DNA of 64,000 nt from Tetraselmis striata (taxonomy: Eukaryota; Chlorophyta; Chlorodendrophyceae; Chlorodendrales; Chlorodendraceae): NCBI GenBank assembly GCA_006384855.1, contig VCJN01001856.1, positions 62,001 to 126,000 on the forward strand, read 5' to 3'. Below the pieces are notes generated by a model, which ran no database searches, was not told the origin of the DNA, and saw nothing but the letters and a program-made list of their open reading frames with translations. Positions within the stretch are counted from its first letter, which is position 1. Each line of letters begins with the position of its first letter. Of the stretch, positions 19,759 through 30,196 are shown piece by piece. Both the position numbers and the translations under genes were made by a program.

Positions 19759-20470
19759 TTGCCCTTTCCCTTCCCTCCCAGGCCCGCCCACCTGTGCGTT
19801 GCGACGCTTAATGTGAATGGGTTGTCTTCCAAGGTGGAGGATGTTGGCGCGCTGCTGATCGAGCGATCTGTAGATGTTCTGCTCGTTCAGGAGACCACGG
19901 TTAGGGCGACCGATATGCGAGTGCTTTTTTATGGGTACTCTGACTACTATTCGTTCGGGGACAGCGTTGCATCGGAACGTGGGTGTTGTGTGTTAGTCCG
20001 GTCGCCGTACCGGGCGCGGGCAGTCGGCGCGCCCCACCCATGTTGGACCTGTGTCCGGGGGGGGGGAGGTTGCAGTGACTCCGCGGCCACTATATTCATC
20101 TTGGCCTATTTGCCCACCGGCGCATAGGGGGAACCGTATCCGGACCGCCTGCGCGAAGAGTTGGCGCGGCTTCGATACGAGTTATCCGAGGGATGTGATC
20201 GTGGTGGGGGGGATTGGAACATGGATGAAAGGGAGTTGACGGCTCTACTCAGGCGTTGGCGGTGCCTTCCCGGCGGTAAGCCCACGTGGCCGCTGGATGC
20301 ATCGGCGCGCGAACGGGGTACTTGTCGGAGGGGCAGCTGCCGCGTTCTCGACCACTTCATCGCATGGCCTCCCACCATAGCCCTCCCCCCCCCCTCTCGC
20401 CCTCGGCATGGGTGGACTACTCTTGGGACACCTCCGATCACTTCCTTGTCCTGTCTTCTTTCCCCGTGGG
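19759..20470 (+). pseudogene. LINE apurinic/apyrimidinic endonuclease domain
   Basis: Motifs in order: VATLNVNGLSSKVEDV with LLVQETTV (active-site Asn and Glu of the exonuclease-endonuclease-phosphatase fold), GGDWNMDE (the G-D-W/F-N motif), and DTSDHFLVL (terminal S-D-H motif). An in-frame TAG occurs at 20125-20127, and the SDH segment is in another frame after a C run near 20387-20400. The domain nicks target DNA in LINE integration; this copy cannot encode it intact. Confidence 0.75.
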
Positions 20471-20479
20471 CGCCATCCG

Positions 20480-22254
20480 TGAGGATACCTGCACACCTCC
20501 CCTGCATGAACGCATGTCTGCAAGGTCCATTCCCAAACCGGCCCACAGTGACTCTCCCTCTGAATGGCCCAAGCCGTTCCACGATTTTGTCACCGCTAAT
20601 CCGTTCGCGGTGCTCACCCCTCTAGATGACCCACATGTAGACGGCGGGCCCTCGGGAGGGGAGGGATCACTAGACACCGGCGCCGACCACTTTATCCAGG
20701 CAATATGGTCGGCGGCTCTTGGGGTAGGGGCTGTTGCCAAGCCCAGGCGTCGTGGCCTAGGGCCGCCGCCGCAACTGTCTATCCTAGGTGCGATTAATCG
20801 TCGGCGCATGGCCTTTCTGGCGTGCCGGGGGACTAGGGGCCCTCGAGATGCCCCTCTAGCGTCGGCACACTATGCTGCTGCACGGCATAGGGTCCGGACA
20901 CTAGTACGTAATAACCGCCGCCGCCAGAGGGAGCGGGCCGTGCTAAAAGCGGTTCAGGATTTTAAGAAGGGTGGTGGGAGACGGGAGTTCTGGAAGTGGG
21001 CGCGCTCTCTCCGTAAGGGGCAGGGTTCATTCGAGGGCGCGAACGACCAGCCTTTACGCGATCCGGTATGGGGGGTACTTCATACCGAGCCGGGAGAAAT
21101 CAATGCGTGCTGGGCGCAGCACTATCGGGAGCTGCTGCGTGACCCCCACCCCCTAGCACAACGGGTTGCGATATACCGTGCGGCGTGGGCACACCGCCAC
21201 GGTACATACATCGCCACCCATTGCCCACGCACTAAACGGGATTAATGGGCATATAACCTGGGAGGAACTAGTCAAGGCTCTTAGGCGTTTCAAAAATAAT
21301 AAGGCCAAGGGGCAGGATGGGATCATTGCGGAGGCTTTAAAATTAACGATATACGCCCCAAATAGCCATTTTGGCAAGGCATTGCTGGCATTAATTAACG
21401 GGATATGGACTAAGAACTATATCCCCCAGCAGTGGCGTAGCTCGGCCATAGTATCGGTGCCCAAGAAAGGCGACGCGACCGTTATGGACAATTATAGGGG
21501 TATTTCGATTATGGGTGCCGCTATGAAACTCCTTATGACCGTCATTACCCAACGCTTGCAAGACGTCTGCCAAGCTAAAGGGATAATCCGCCGTTGGCAA
21601 GCGGGTTTTATGCGGAATGAGGAGGGGCCCATGCAAGTCGCCAGCTTGTTCGATATCGCGGCTCGTCGCCAAGCGGCACGTCTACCCACGTACGCGGGTT
21701 TTATTGACTTTAGGAAGGCATATGACACCGTACCTCATGAGCTTTTATTCCTAAAACTACAAGCCATAGGAGTTACGGGTCATATGCTTACCTTCATTAA
21801 AACTTTATACAAGGATAGTATGGTACGGGTCAAGACAGGGGGGGGGGGCCGGGAACACTATCAGACCCCATACCTATGCATAGAGCGTGGCCTCCGACAG
21901 GGATGCCCCGCTTTCCCCATCCTATTTAACATATTTATTAACGATATATTCGATGGGGTAGAACATCTAGGGTGTGATGTACCAGGGTTCACCGACACAT
22001 TAGCGGCAAGGCAACCACGAAGGGTGCCATGTCAGTTATACGCGGACGACGCTGTTGGTATCACATGCTCGTTCGATAACCTGCATGCCATGTTCGCCCA
22101 CTTCTCGCAGTGGGCGGAGGACCATCTTATGGGGTTTGGGGTACTTAAATGTGGGGTGATGGCATTAGGCCGATATTCCGACGAGACCGCGTTACGCGAA
22201 CAAGCTGCCCGATGGCAGCTTGCTTGGGGGGGAACGGGTACCGGTTGTAAATGA
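20480..22254 (+). pseudogene. LINE reverse transcriptase domain
   Basis: The N-terminal linker (frame 20286-21245) contains RRRQRERAVLKAVQDFKKGG and INACWAQHYRELLRDP. After a frame change near 21200 the RT reads NKAKGQDGIIAEALKL, PKKGDATVMDNYRGISIM, FIDFRKAYDTVPHELL (motif A), ERGLRQGCPAFPILFNIFIN (motif B) and QLYADDAVGI (motif C, YADD). These are the standard motifs of non-LTR RTs. The frame shifts again in a G run near 22225, after which VNEYRYLGTVIKSDLG continues the thumb region. Confidence 0.85.
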
Positions 22255-22864
22255 ATATAGGTACTTGGGTACGGTCATTAAGTCGGATTTAGGTATGCAA
22301 CACATAGTAGACGACCGGGTTAAGAATGGTAAACGCGCCATTGAGGCGCTCGATTCGGTATTAGTCGGTGGACGGGACATAATTCCTATTAATGTGAGTG
22401 TGTCGGTCTTTAAAACCTGTGTACTACCGGTTTTAACTTATGGGTGTGAAGTATTAATGGGGCATGGATAGAACTAGCGGCGCAAATAAATTACGAACTC
22501 AATCAGTGCTTGCGGTGCCTCATTGGGGCGGTAAAAGCTTCTTTGGGGTGGCCCTGCACCCCATGATGCGGGAATTGGATATTCCCGATGATGCGGGAAT
22601 TGGATATTGCGCCCATAGAGGCTACGGCCGCTGCGGCACGGGCTCGGGCGTTCCTTAAAGCATCCGACTTGAATACATGTATAACCCATTTAGTAGATCA
22701 GCCAAGCAAGTCGGGCGCGCCCTAACACAGCATGGACGTCAGGGACTGTGCGGTGATTAGATCGACTAGCTAGGGCGAACGTAGGGCTAGCTGAGAGGGC
22801 GTACCTTCCACTTGAGTGGAGGTCACTAGCCGCGCGCGATGCCGCTAAACTAGTAAAGGCATCG

Positions 22865-23469
22865 GTGTGGGCGCGTTACGAATCGTCGGTATCGTTAGCA
22901 CGCAATAACACCTGGGGTATATATGTCCATGCGTCCTATGCGTCAAACCCGTTGCCGCAGTACGGTGTGGGTGTCCCCGCGGGGGTTGTGATCGGGTTGC
23001 ACATTATGATACAATTACGCACCCTAGTATTTCGGTCCCACTGCCCGCCGATTGGCTCGGATTCATGCCATGCGTGAGCGGATCCTGGAACACTGCCATG
23101 CATGTATGTGGCGGAGGTGAATATGAGACTATCGAACATATGTTGGTGGAGTGCCCGCGGTGGGGGTATCCCCGTCATACTTTTGGGTTGTTAGTTCCGG
23201 ATGAGTTCAGGGACTTTATTAGTAGTCAAGTTATTGCGTCAACACCTGAGGACTTAAGTGCCTTTATTTTGGGCGGGGTCCCCCCCTCCCTTCACGGCGC
23301 CCTGGATTTACTGGGAATGGGAAATTTTACCAGCTATGGCGTCGGGCCCTCCCTCACATTGCCTTTTTTGTTGCACATGTATCGCACTCCCGAAATGCTT
23401 TGCTCCGCGGTTTGGGGCTTGCCCCAACTCGCATTACTCGAATGGGCCGACGCCCAAACGCACGGGTAG
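22865..23469 (+). pseudogene. LINE C-terminal region with zinc finger
   Basis: Two frames carry YVHASYASNPLPQYGVGVPAG and then CGGGEYETIEHMLVECPRWG, a C...H-x4-C finger typical of non-LTR retroelement tails, then FRDFISSQVIASTPEDLSAF and LPQLALLEWADA. The same blocks occur in the truncated copy at 17.8-18.4 kb, which helps define the family. Confidence 0.75.
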
Positions 23470-23724
23470 GGCGGACCTTTCGTGGTCAGTGCCGGGTATT
23501 TTGATGGCAGTGTTTTAGCGTTAGACGGTGATCCAACAGTGTTGGAAATTCCGTCACTGGCCTTTAATTAGTCTCATATAATGCTTCGGCAATTTGCTTG
23601 ATGACTATAACGGAGCGTCGCCAACCCAGGGCTTTCCGTAGCTTGATTGCTGCCTAAACGGCCGTCGTAGAGACGCTGCAAGGGTTTTATTACTGGTACC
23701 AGTCCTGTCCCGGGGGCAGGAAAA

Positions 23725-23737
23725 ACATCAGGGGTAA
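23725..23737. repeat. LINE target-site duplication, right
   Basis: acatcaggggtaa, matching 19287-19299, directly after the A-rich LINE end. Confidence 0.8.
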
Positions 23738-23948
23738 CCCGATGATACTTAGTCGCCGTGTTGGGACCGCCCATCATCGGTCGCGCCGTCGACCAGTCGT
23801 TTCGTCGTCCTCGTTGACAGCCGTCGCCGGTCCCGTACCAGTTGCACAAAAGCGCAAATTCCCGCAGCCGCGACCTTATTATTCTACCCCGCCTCTCCGG
23901 TTTCCAGGGCGCAACCTGTGAGCAGAGCATTTTGACCAGCTCGTCAAC

Positions 23949-24302
23949 ATGTTGTCGGCAAGGGCGCCAGCCAGCAGCGGCCTTTCGGCTCGCTGGTTCG
24001 CGGGCAGTGGCGGCGGCAGGCCTCGTGGTCGCGCCACGGCGGTGCGCGTCTACGCCACGTCATCGGACGCCAAGCAGGTGGTGATCACAGGTACGAGCCT
24101 TCCTGCAGACACAGAAAGAATGAAAGAATGCGCTGTGCAACCGTTGCCGGCAGTGTCAAAGCAGCACAACGGTAGTGGCATAGTTTGATATCTGGGCACT
24201 TTGCCACGCGCAGGCGGAAACACGGGCATCGGCTTCGAGACCGCCAAGGCCCTGAGCGGTGAGCTTGCTTCCGGGATTCAGCGATCGCCCGGGCAGGGAA
24301 GA

Positions 24303-24333
<31 letters not shown>

Positions 24334-26274
24334 TGTGCAGGGACTTCTCGCCAGGCAGAGACAGGCCGTGCAGTCCCCGGATGTCGTGATGTACTGACCG
24401 GGGGTCTGCGCCTGCACGCGCGACAGGAAAGGGCATGGATGTCGTCATCGCCTGCCGAAACACTGTTAAGGCGGGGGCAGCTGTAGCGAAACTCAAGTGA
24501 GGGCAGGAGCTCGCGGTGTTGGGATGGTGGTGGTGTTGGTGTGTGTGTGTGTGGGTGGGGGTGGGGGGGGGGGGGGGGGGTATGTGCTGCGCGCCATCAG
24601 CGCAAAGCCGGCCAAGGCATGCGGACGTGTGTTGCGCAGGGCGGAGAACCCATCCGCGATGGTGTCCAGCATGCCTCTCGACCTGGCGGACCTGGCATCT
24701 GTGCGGGACTTTAGGTGAGGCATGCCATCTTCCGGCCTGGCATCGTGATGCAGCGCTCTGTACGCAGTGTGCGGGGTCATGCTGCCCGCGGGTCGCAGCC
24801 AGCAGCGCGGGCGACTCGCTGACGAATGCGCGCTGCAATGCTTCGCCGCCGCCCTGCGAACGCGCCAGCTCTGCTTACCTGGACTCTGGGCGCAAGCTGG
24901 ACGTGTTGATCAACAACGCCGGAGTGATGGCCTGCCCTGAGATGGCCACCAAGGTGACGCGCTTACATGCGCGTGTTGGCCTTGCGGGGCGGGGGGGGGG
25001 GGGGGGGGGGAGGGTCGCGCTTAAATGTGTCCTGCATGTGCCTGCCTGGCCATTGGCTCGAGGCGCTCTGAGCCGTCTACCTGCGTCACAGGATGGATTC
25101 GAGCTGCAGCTGGGTGTGAACCATCTGGGGCACTTTGCTCTTACAAACCACCTGCTCCCGCTGCTGGAGGACCCATCCAGGTGGGCATCTGCAAGCCCCC
25201 TCTGCACTACCACACAAACATGCACTCACACGCACAGTACCGCACAAGCACGACCCCAACGCACCTGCTGTCATCAGGATGCTGACGCTGTTCTGCTCTT
25301 CTGCACCGCCGTCTGTCAGCTCCACCCGCATCATCAACGTCTCCTCCACCGCGCATTCTTTCGGCACCATCAACTTTGACGACCTGATGGGCAGGTCTGC
25401 CCCCCCCCCCCCCCCCCCCCCTCCCCCGGGCCGCCACCATCAGTCTTGGGCTGAGACAGAGGCACAGCTGACACATGCCACCCGGGGCGCCGCAACAGGA
25501 AGGGCTACCAGCCTTGGGTGGCCTACGGACAGTCAAAGCTGGCCAACATTCTGTTCACGTACGAGCTGGCGCGCCGCCTCCCCAAGGACGCCAACTGCAC
25601 CGTGAACACGCTCCACCCGGGGGTGGTGGATACCGAGCTGTCGCGGTACCTGATCGCCGACGACCCTCCGTTCTGGCAGGTGAGACTGCTGGCATGTTGC
25701 GCAACACAACGGTTCCCAGCCCTCCCCCCCCCGGTTCGGCAGCGGGGCGCCAATCTGAGCCCACCCTCCGCCGTGTATCAGAAACCCTTCACGGGATTAC
25801 TCAAGATGTTTGTGAAGAGCCCAGCAGAGGTGCGGCACTGCTGCGGCCACATGCATAGGCTGAGCTGTCCCCATGTAGGAGCCCGTGCTGCGCCTCGATG
25901 ACGCTGCTCGCCAACACGGCTCTGAGCCGACCTTGCGCGGCCCGCCGTGCCAGGGCGCGGAGACGAGCATCTACCTTGCCAGCAGCGGCTCGGTGGAGGG
26001 CATCACCGCCAAGTACTGGGACAACTGCGAAACCAAGACGTCCTCCGCCATTTCGTACGACCGGGAGGTGCGTCTGTGGGGCCGGTCGGAGCTGCTGCGT
26101 TCCGATTCATCATAGCCTGTGGGCGCCGTTGGTTCGGTTGCTGACTGCCCAGCGCTATATCAGGCACACTGCGGTCTGCCGGTTCTTGCACGAGAGTGAC
26201 TCTGCCTCTTCTCGGTGGGGATGCAGGTGGCGAAGAAGCTGTGGACTGTCAGCCAGGAGCTTGTCGAAGTTTGA
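23949..26274 (+). CDS. Short-chain dehydrogenase/reductase, plastid-type leader
   Basis: Eleven exons can be joined in phase: 23949-24090, 24214-24258, 24427-24496, 24640-24714, 24869-24953, 25092-25180, 25320-25394, 25499-25679, 25782-25829, 25954-26067, 26227-26274 (972 nt, 323 aa). Residues 1-40 are Ser/Arg/Ala-rich without acids until SSDAK, as in chloroplast transit peptides. The NADP-binding motif TGGNTGIG is at about 47-54, LINNAG at 124-129, the catalytic Ser in INVSSTAH near 177, and YGQSK (Tyr203, Lys207) the catalytic pair. [15 protein letters not shown] and the tail [20 protein letters not shown] are typical of retinol-dehydrogenase/Tic32/protochlorophyllide-reductase-like SDRs. 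The substrate cannot be told; classic protochlorophyllide reductase is less likely. Poly-G or poly-C runs occupy introns 2, 3, 5 and 7. Exon 10's start is the least certain. Confidence 0.88.
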
Positions 26275-27615
26275 AGTGGCTGGCTGGCTGGGATGGGATC
26301 TGCATGCCGGTCACTTCCAGGCTGTGCTCTGTGAATCCGACTTTAACTCATCATGCAGTCGATGTGCTGCACTGCGATCCGACAGCTGCCACACGAGCCG
26401 CCTCTTCTTACTGCTGCACATCCGTCCTCGAAACCCTTGCCGCTGCCGATGCTACCAGAGCCGCCGGGCACGCATAGTGAGGTGCGGTGAGGGGGGCGGT
26501 GAAGTCTACTGCAACGTCGGGGGGTTGGATATGCCTACGCGCGCTCAAATATGATGGACACCCTGCCGGGCTCGGTGGATTCTCTGATTGACAGTCCTTC
26601 CTGCCCGCACAGCCAGCCGGAAGTGCAGTTTCTCGCTGGTATGGCGGGGCCAATATGCACACCCGCGCTGCGCGCCCCCAACCCGCGAGAGTATCCGCCG
26701 TTGGCTTTGTGTGATGTGGCGTATTCGGTGCCGGACATGCACATCGCTCTCAACGCTCCGTGCTGTTCCAGGTAGGCACACTCTATACCACGCTCGCATC
26801 ACTTCTGGTCTGCCGCAAATTGACTGCTTATTCATTCGCAATGATTTGTGCGTTATTAAATTGCGAACCTCCCATCACCATCGCCCCTCTCCTGGCATGA
26901 TTTTGCGATTCCACCATCACTTTAGCCACCGAGTGAAGGATGGGCGATTTTCTTCCCTGTAAATGTCGCCGACTCGTCATTGCCGCTGCTCTCCAAACCA
27001 GCAGCAGCGCTTAGTAGCAAAAGTGCGAGTACAAGCATTCCCGGTGTGAATATCTTTGAGCATGCCCTCGATCGTCGCTACGGGTATGAGAAACTTAACC
27101 GCTACAGGTGAACAACGATTATGCAAGCAAGGAATGTTGAGCATCTCACATGGAGCAGTAACAACAAATGATTAGAGTCAGCACTGTACAGCTTCTGTCT
27201 TTTTACTTTTTCCCGGAATATATGGTGTCTATATTTATAATACAGATCTGACAATAATTTTGTAAGACATCATTTTCCATGTTAAATTTCCAGGGAAAAG
27301 TAAAAACACGATGAGCGTGCGGGGCGCGCAAATACACGGAAGGCAGTGCCGTGGGGCGCACCACGCCAGGGAGCGGCGATGTAATGCAGCAGCTGGTGTT
27401 GCTTTTCCGTCTGCTCCATTCACTCGCCCAGGCAGAGCAGCCCCAAGCGTCCTCCCTGGCTGCACGACGACCTTGCAACGCTGCCCTCCCCCCAGCCAAC
27501 GCTGCCCTTGCGGGGCCCAGTGAAAAACAGCGGACCAGCCAGACCCCGGCGGCGCGTCCGCTTCCCTCACCCCCCCCCCAACCAACAGCGGCGCGCCGCC
27601 GCCCCGGCAGCCGCG
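26275..27615. other. 3' UTR and intergenic region
   Basis: Contains the 3' UTR of the SDR gene with a candidate TGTAA signal at 26958-26962, then spacer and the 5' region of the next gene. No additional gene is recognised; short frames at 26480-26960 lack domains. Confidence 0.5.
26958..26962 (+). promoter_or_regulatory. TGTAA polyadenylation signal (SDR gene)
   Basis: TGTAA, the chlorophyte-type poly(A) signal, about 680 bp after the stop codon in ttccctgtaaatgtcg. It is a short motif, so chance is possible. Confidence 0.45.
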
Positions 27616-28230
27616 ATGGCGCTGGTCCCCAGCGGGGGCAATGCCCTGGCGTTGGTCCAGCAGCAGGAGTCGCGGCCGCAGATATCGGAGGCGGAGCGGG
27701 CGCAGCGGGTGGCGGACGCGGAGAAGCTGGAGGACAAGCTGAACCACATCCAGGAGAGCGTGCCCACGCGCATCTTCAACGTGTCGGGCAGCACAGCGGG
27801 CGCTGGCAGCGGCGACTTCCACCAATACCGCATGGCGCGGCGGCGGGAGCAGTCCCGGCTGGCCCGGATAGAAAAGGTGGCGGCGCCCTCCCTCCGAAGC
27901 TTTGATCTGAGCTGGCGCTCCCGTATCTGTTTGGGCTACAGTACCTGTTTGCCGTAGATATTTGCGGACGTTTAGCTGATGTTTAGGGGGTGCGGGCGCC
28001 TTGTTGCCCTGGTCTGGCAGATGGCAGAGGAGGAGCAAGAGCGGGGCGATTTTGAGAGGCAGCGGGACAAGCGGGCTGCGGAGTGTGAGGAGCGGTCCGC
28101 GAAGCGCCGCGCCAAGCGGCAGAAGAAGAAGGCAAAGAAACGGGCCAAGGGGGCTTCTGAGCCGGGCGACGGCGCGCCGCCCAGCGCTGGGGATGGGGAC
28201 AGCGAGCCGGAGCAGGCGGACCTGGACTAG
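27616..28230 (+). CDS. PRKRIP1: PRKRIP1-like spliceosomal protein
   Basis: Two exons, 27616-27876 and 28021-28230 (donor AAG|gtggcg, acceptor ggcag|ATG), give 156 aa. Residues 45-90 contain RIFNVSGSTAGAGSGDFHQ then YRMARRREQSRLARIEK, and exon 2 begins MAEEEQERGDFERQRDKRA. This matches the conserved PRKRIP1 domain (F-H-x-Y-R-x-x-R-R-R-E then a charged helix). The middle of exon 2 is a Lys/Arg nuclear-localisation-like run (AKRRAKRQKKKAKKRAKG), followed by an acidic tail ending SEPEQADLD. In animals PRKRIP1 is a component of the catalytically activated (C*) spliceosome and was first described as an inhibitor of PKR; only the splicing role is plausible in algae. The gene converges on the calcineurin-B-like gene. 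Confidence 0.85.
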
Positions 28231-28645
28231 GACACCAGCCCACGTGGATGGACCTGGACCCGATTCCGCGATTCGGTCGCGTGCAGGGGTGGGAGGAGCC
28301 AGCACGGTGCTTCTATTTTCACTGCCACTGGGCGCCACGCACCCCGGCCAGTTCCCAACCACATTTAGGTGGCTGATACCCAGCAATGCCCCCGCCCCCC
28401 CCCCCCCCCCCACCACCACCAAGTAGTAGCACCATCTAGCACCTCCCCAAAGCCATCACAAGCGGTGGAGACACGATGCAAAGGATACCGTACAAGCCGG
28501 ATGTCGTAGGGTTTGGTTTTACAGTCTATCTATGTGGTATATCTATGTGCCATGTGCCTTGGAGACTCGGCGGAATGGAGGGCGACTTCCGGGAACTCCA
28601 CAAGTTTCTGAAATTCATATCAGAGGTCCGCCTGCTCAGGTCTGA
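28231..28645. other. Convergent 3' regions
   Basis: Space between two convergent genes, with a C run near 28387-28410. On the minus strand a TGTAA (ttaca at 28519-28523) lies about 125 bp past the stop of the calcineurin-B-like gene and is a candidate poly(A) signal. Confidence 0.5.
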
Positions 28646-29867
28646 TCAGATGCCCTCCGCCATGTCCGCCACCATGGTGATCTGCGCAGGACCGCCGGGG
28701 GGATACGTGTCAGCCAGTGACCACAGAAATCACTGCCCGATGAGCCGTGAGACTCGAGGGTTTGCTGTCAACAGGGGGAAGAAGGGGGGGGGGGGGGGGG
28801 CAGCTGGTGGAAGTGTGCTCACCTCGCGCCCCTCCAGTGCCTGGATGAAGTTAGGCAGCCGCAGGCCGCCCTCCCAGCCCCCGCACTCCTTCTCCACCTG
28901 GTTGATGAGGTGCTTCACCTGGTCGCTGCTGCACAGTACGGCGGAGGGCGAGACCCGCGGGACAGCCTGGCTTAGTCTTGGTGCTTGGAGGTTAGGTCTG
29001 GCAGCAATGGCGCCGCCGTCCGTTGAACCAAAATCGCAGAAGCCAGACCTTCACCCGTGTAGGAAAGCATTCGCGGAAGGCCCTTATGCAAGAGGAGAGA
29101 AGAGATAATGGAGGAGAGGAGGCTGGATATCAGAGATTGCCAGAGGCCCATAGGTGTACGGATCACTATGAGACGAGGACTTAAAAGGGGGCGGGGGGAG
29201 GGGAAGGGGGGCCTGGTTGACAGGCACCTCAGCGTGGAGCCTGCCATCTGACGCAGGATGAGCTGCATGTCCGAGGCGGTGACGATGCCATCCCCGTCGA
29301 CATCGTAGATGCGGAACATGAACTCCAGCTTCTCCTGCCTGATCGAGTAGGGGGACGCCGGGTGGGCTGAGAGGGCGCCGGGGGCTGAAGAAGGCAACAA
29401 GGGGGTGAAGAGGCATACCGGCGGATGTCACCTGGTCGCTCGAGGGCTGAAGGCGGACAGCAGCCGTACAAACTCCATGAAGTTGACGCAGTCAAAGGCG
29501 TGCACCACCGAGTTGGCCAGCGGGTTGACACTCAGCTCCGGGATGTTGAGCAGCTCCTCGCTGGTGATGAAGCCCTGCGGGGTGGGGCCCATGAAGGAGG
29601 GGTTGAGGTTAACGCGGGGCTGGACGCGGCGCAGTGTCGTGGTTGGCCGGCGGAAGGGTGAAACTCACCTTGCGGCCGCGGTCCAGCTGCCGGAATCGCT
29701 TGTAGAGGGTGAGAATTTCCTGGTGGGTGACTGGCACAGCACACAGCAACGGTCAGCGGGCCAGGCTGCGCTGGCTTTGGCAGCGCCGCTTTTCCGTATT
29801 GTTATACAGTCGTCGCTTTGGTGTTAGTTTGTGTGTGTGTTCGTGTGGTTGTGTGTGTGTGTGTGTG

Positions 29868-29900
<33 letters not shown>

Positions 29901-30106
29901 GCGGGGGTGGGGGGTCCCGAGGCCCCTACAGCGGTAGTTGCACGCCTCCTGGAGCTCCTCGACGTCATACTGAGTGAGTGTGGACTCGGCCTGCGGCCAT
30001 GCACGAGGTAAAGGGCGGCGGCAGCAGCAGCAGCCACGCAATCCTTATTACAGTCGGCTCCGCAAACCTCTCAGCAAACCTCTCACGCAAACCTCTGAGC
30101 CCCTGC

Positions 30107-30137
<31 letters not shown>

Positions 30138-30196
30138 TTCCTCCTCGGGAAACCCGCTTCTGCCGACAGGTCGCTGCGGTCGCGCACCTGCCCCAT
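28646..30196 (-). CDS. Calcineurin B-like EF-hand protein
   Basis: Seven exons join in phase: 30196-30188, 29990-29930, 29730-29669, 29574-29432, 29338-29228, 28928-28823, 28681-28646 (528 nt, 175 aa, the usual calcineurin-B length). The proposed first exon is only ATG GGG CAG, giving MGQ with Gly2 available for N-myristoylation, as in calcineurin B. Conserved blocks are YDVEELQEACNY, LYKRFRQLDRG, GFITSEELLNIPEL, VVHAFDCVNFMEFVRLLSAF and FMFRIYDVDGDGIVTASD. Only the loop at about 104-115 (DVDGDG...D) is a canonical EF-hand. Loop 1 (DRGRKGFITSEE) lacks two ligands, and loops 2 and 4 are degenerate. The C-terminus ALEGRE-ITMVADMAEGI is atypical. It could regulate a phosphatase or be a CNB-related membrane-anchored protein. 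The first exon is the least certain. Confidence 0.8.
29823..29900. repeat. (GT)n microsatellite in calcineurin-B-like intron
   Basis: Alternating GT with a few interruptions, in the intron between exons 3 and 2. Confidence 0.9.

Larger units (their letters stand above)
19300..23724 (+). mobile_element. APE-type LINE retrotransposon, ~4.4 kb, decayed
   Basis: The element lies between 13-bp direct repeats and ends in gggggcaggaaaaa. Order: an N-terminal frame (19387-19719), an apurinic-endonuclease domain (19759-20470), reverse transcriptase (about 20480-22254), a post-RT region (22220-22471) and a C-terminal zinc finger (23065-23469). The frame changes repeatedly, and most changes sit beside G or C homopolymers (about 20060, 20390, 22225). 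Either the copy is old or run lengths are misread. Two shorter copies of its 3' end lie at 17740-18595 and, inverted, at 46222-46346. Confidence 0.9.

Noticed and set aside
23949..26274. Calling the SDR gene protochlorophyllide oxidoreductase
   Set aside because: General SDR motifs are present, but the sequence around YGQSK and the tail [11 protein letters not shown] fit retinol-dehydrogenase/Tic32-type SDRs at least as well; a specific name is not supported.
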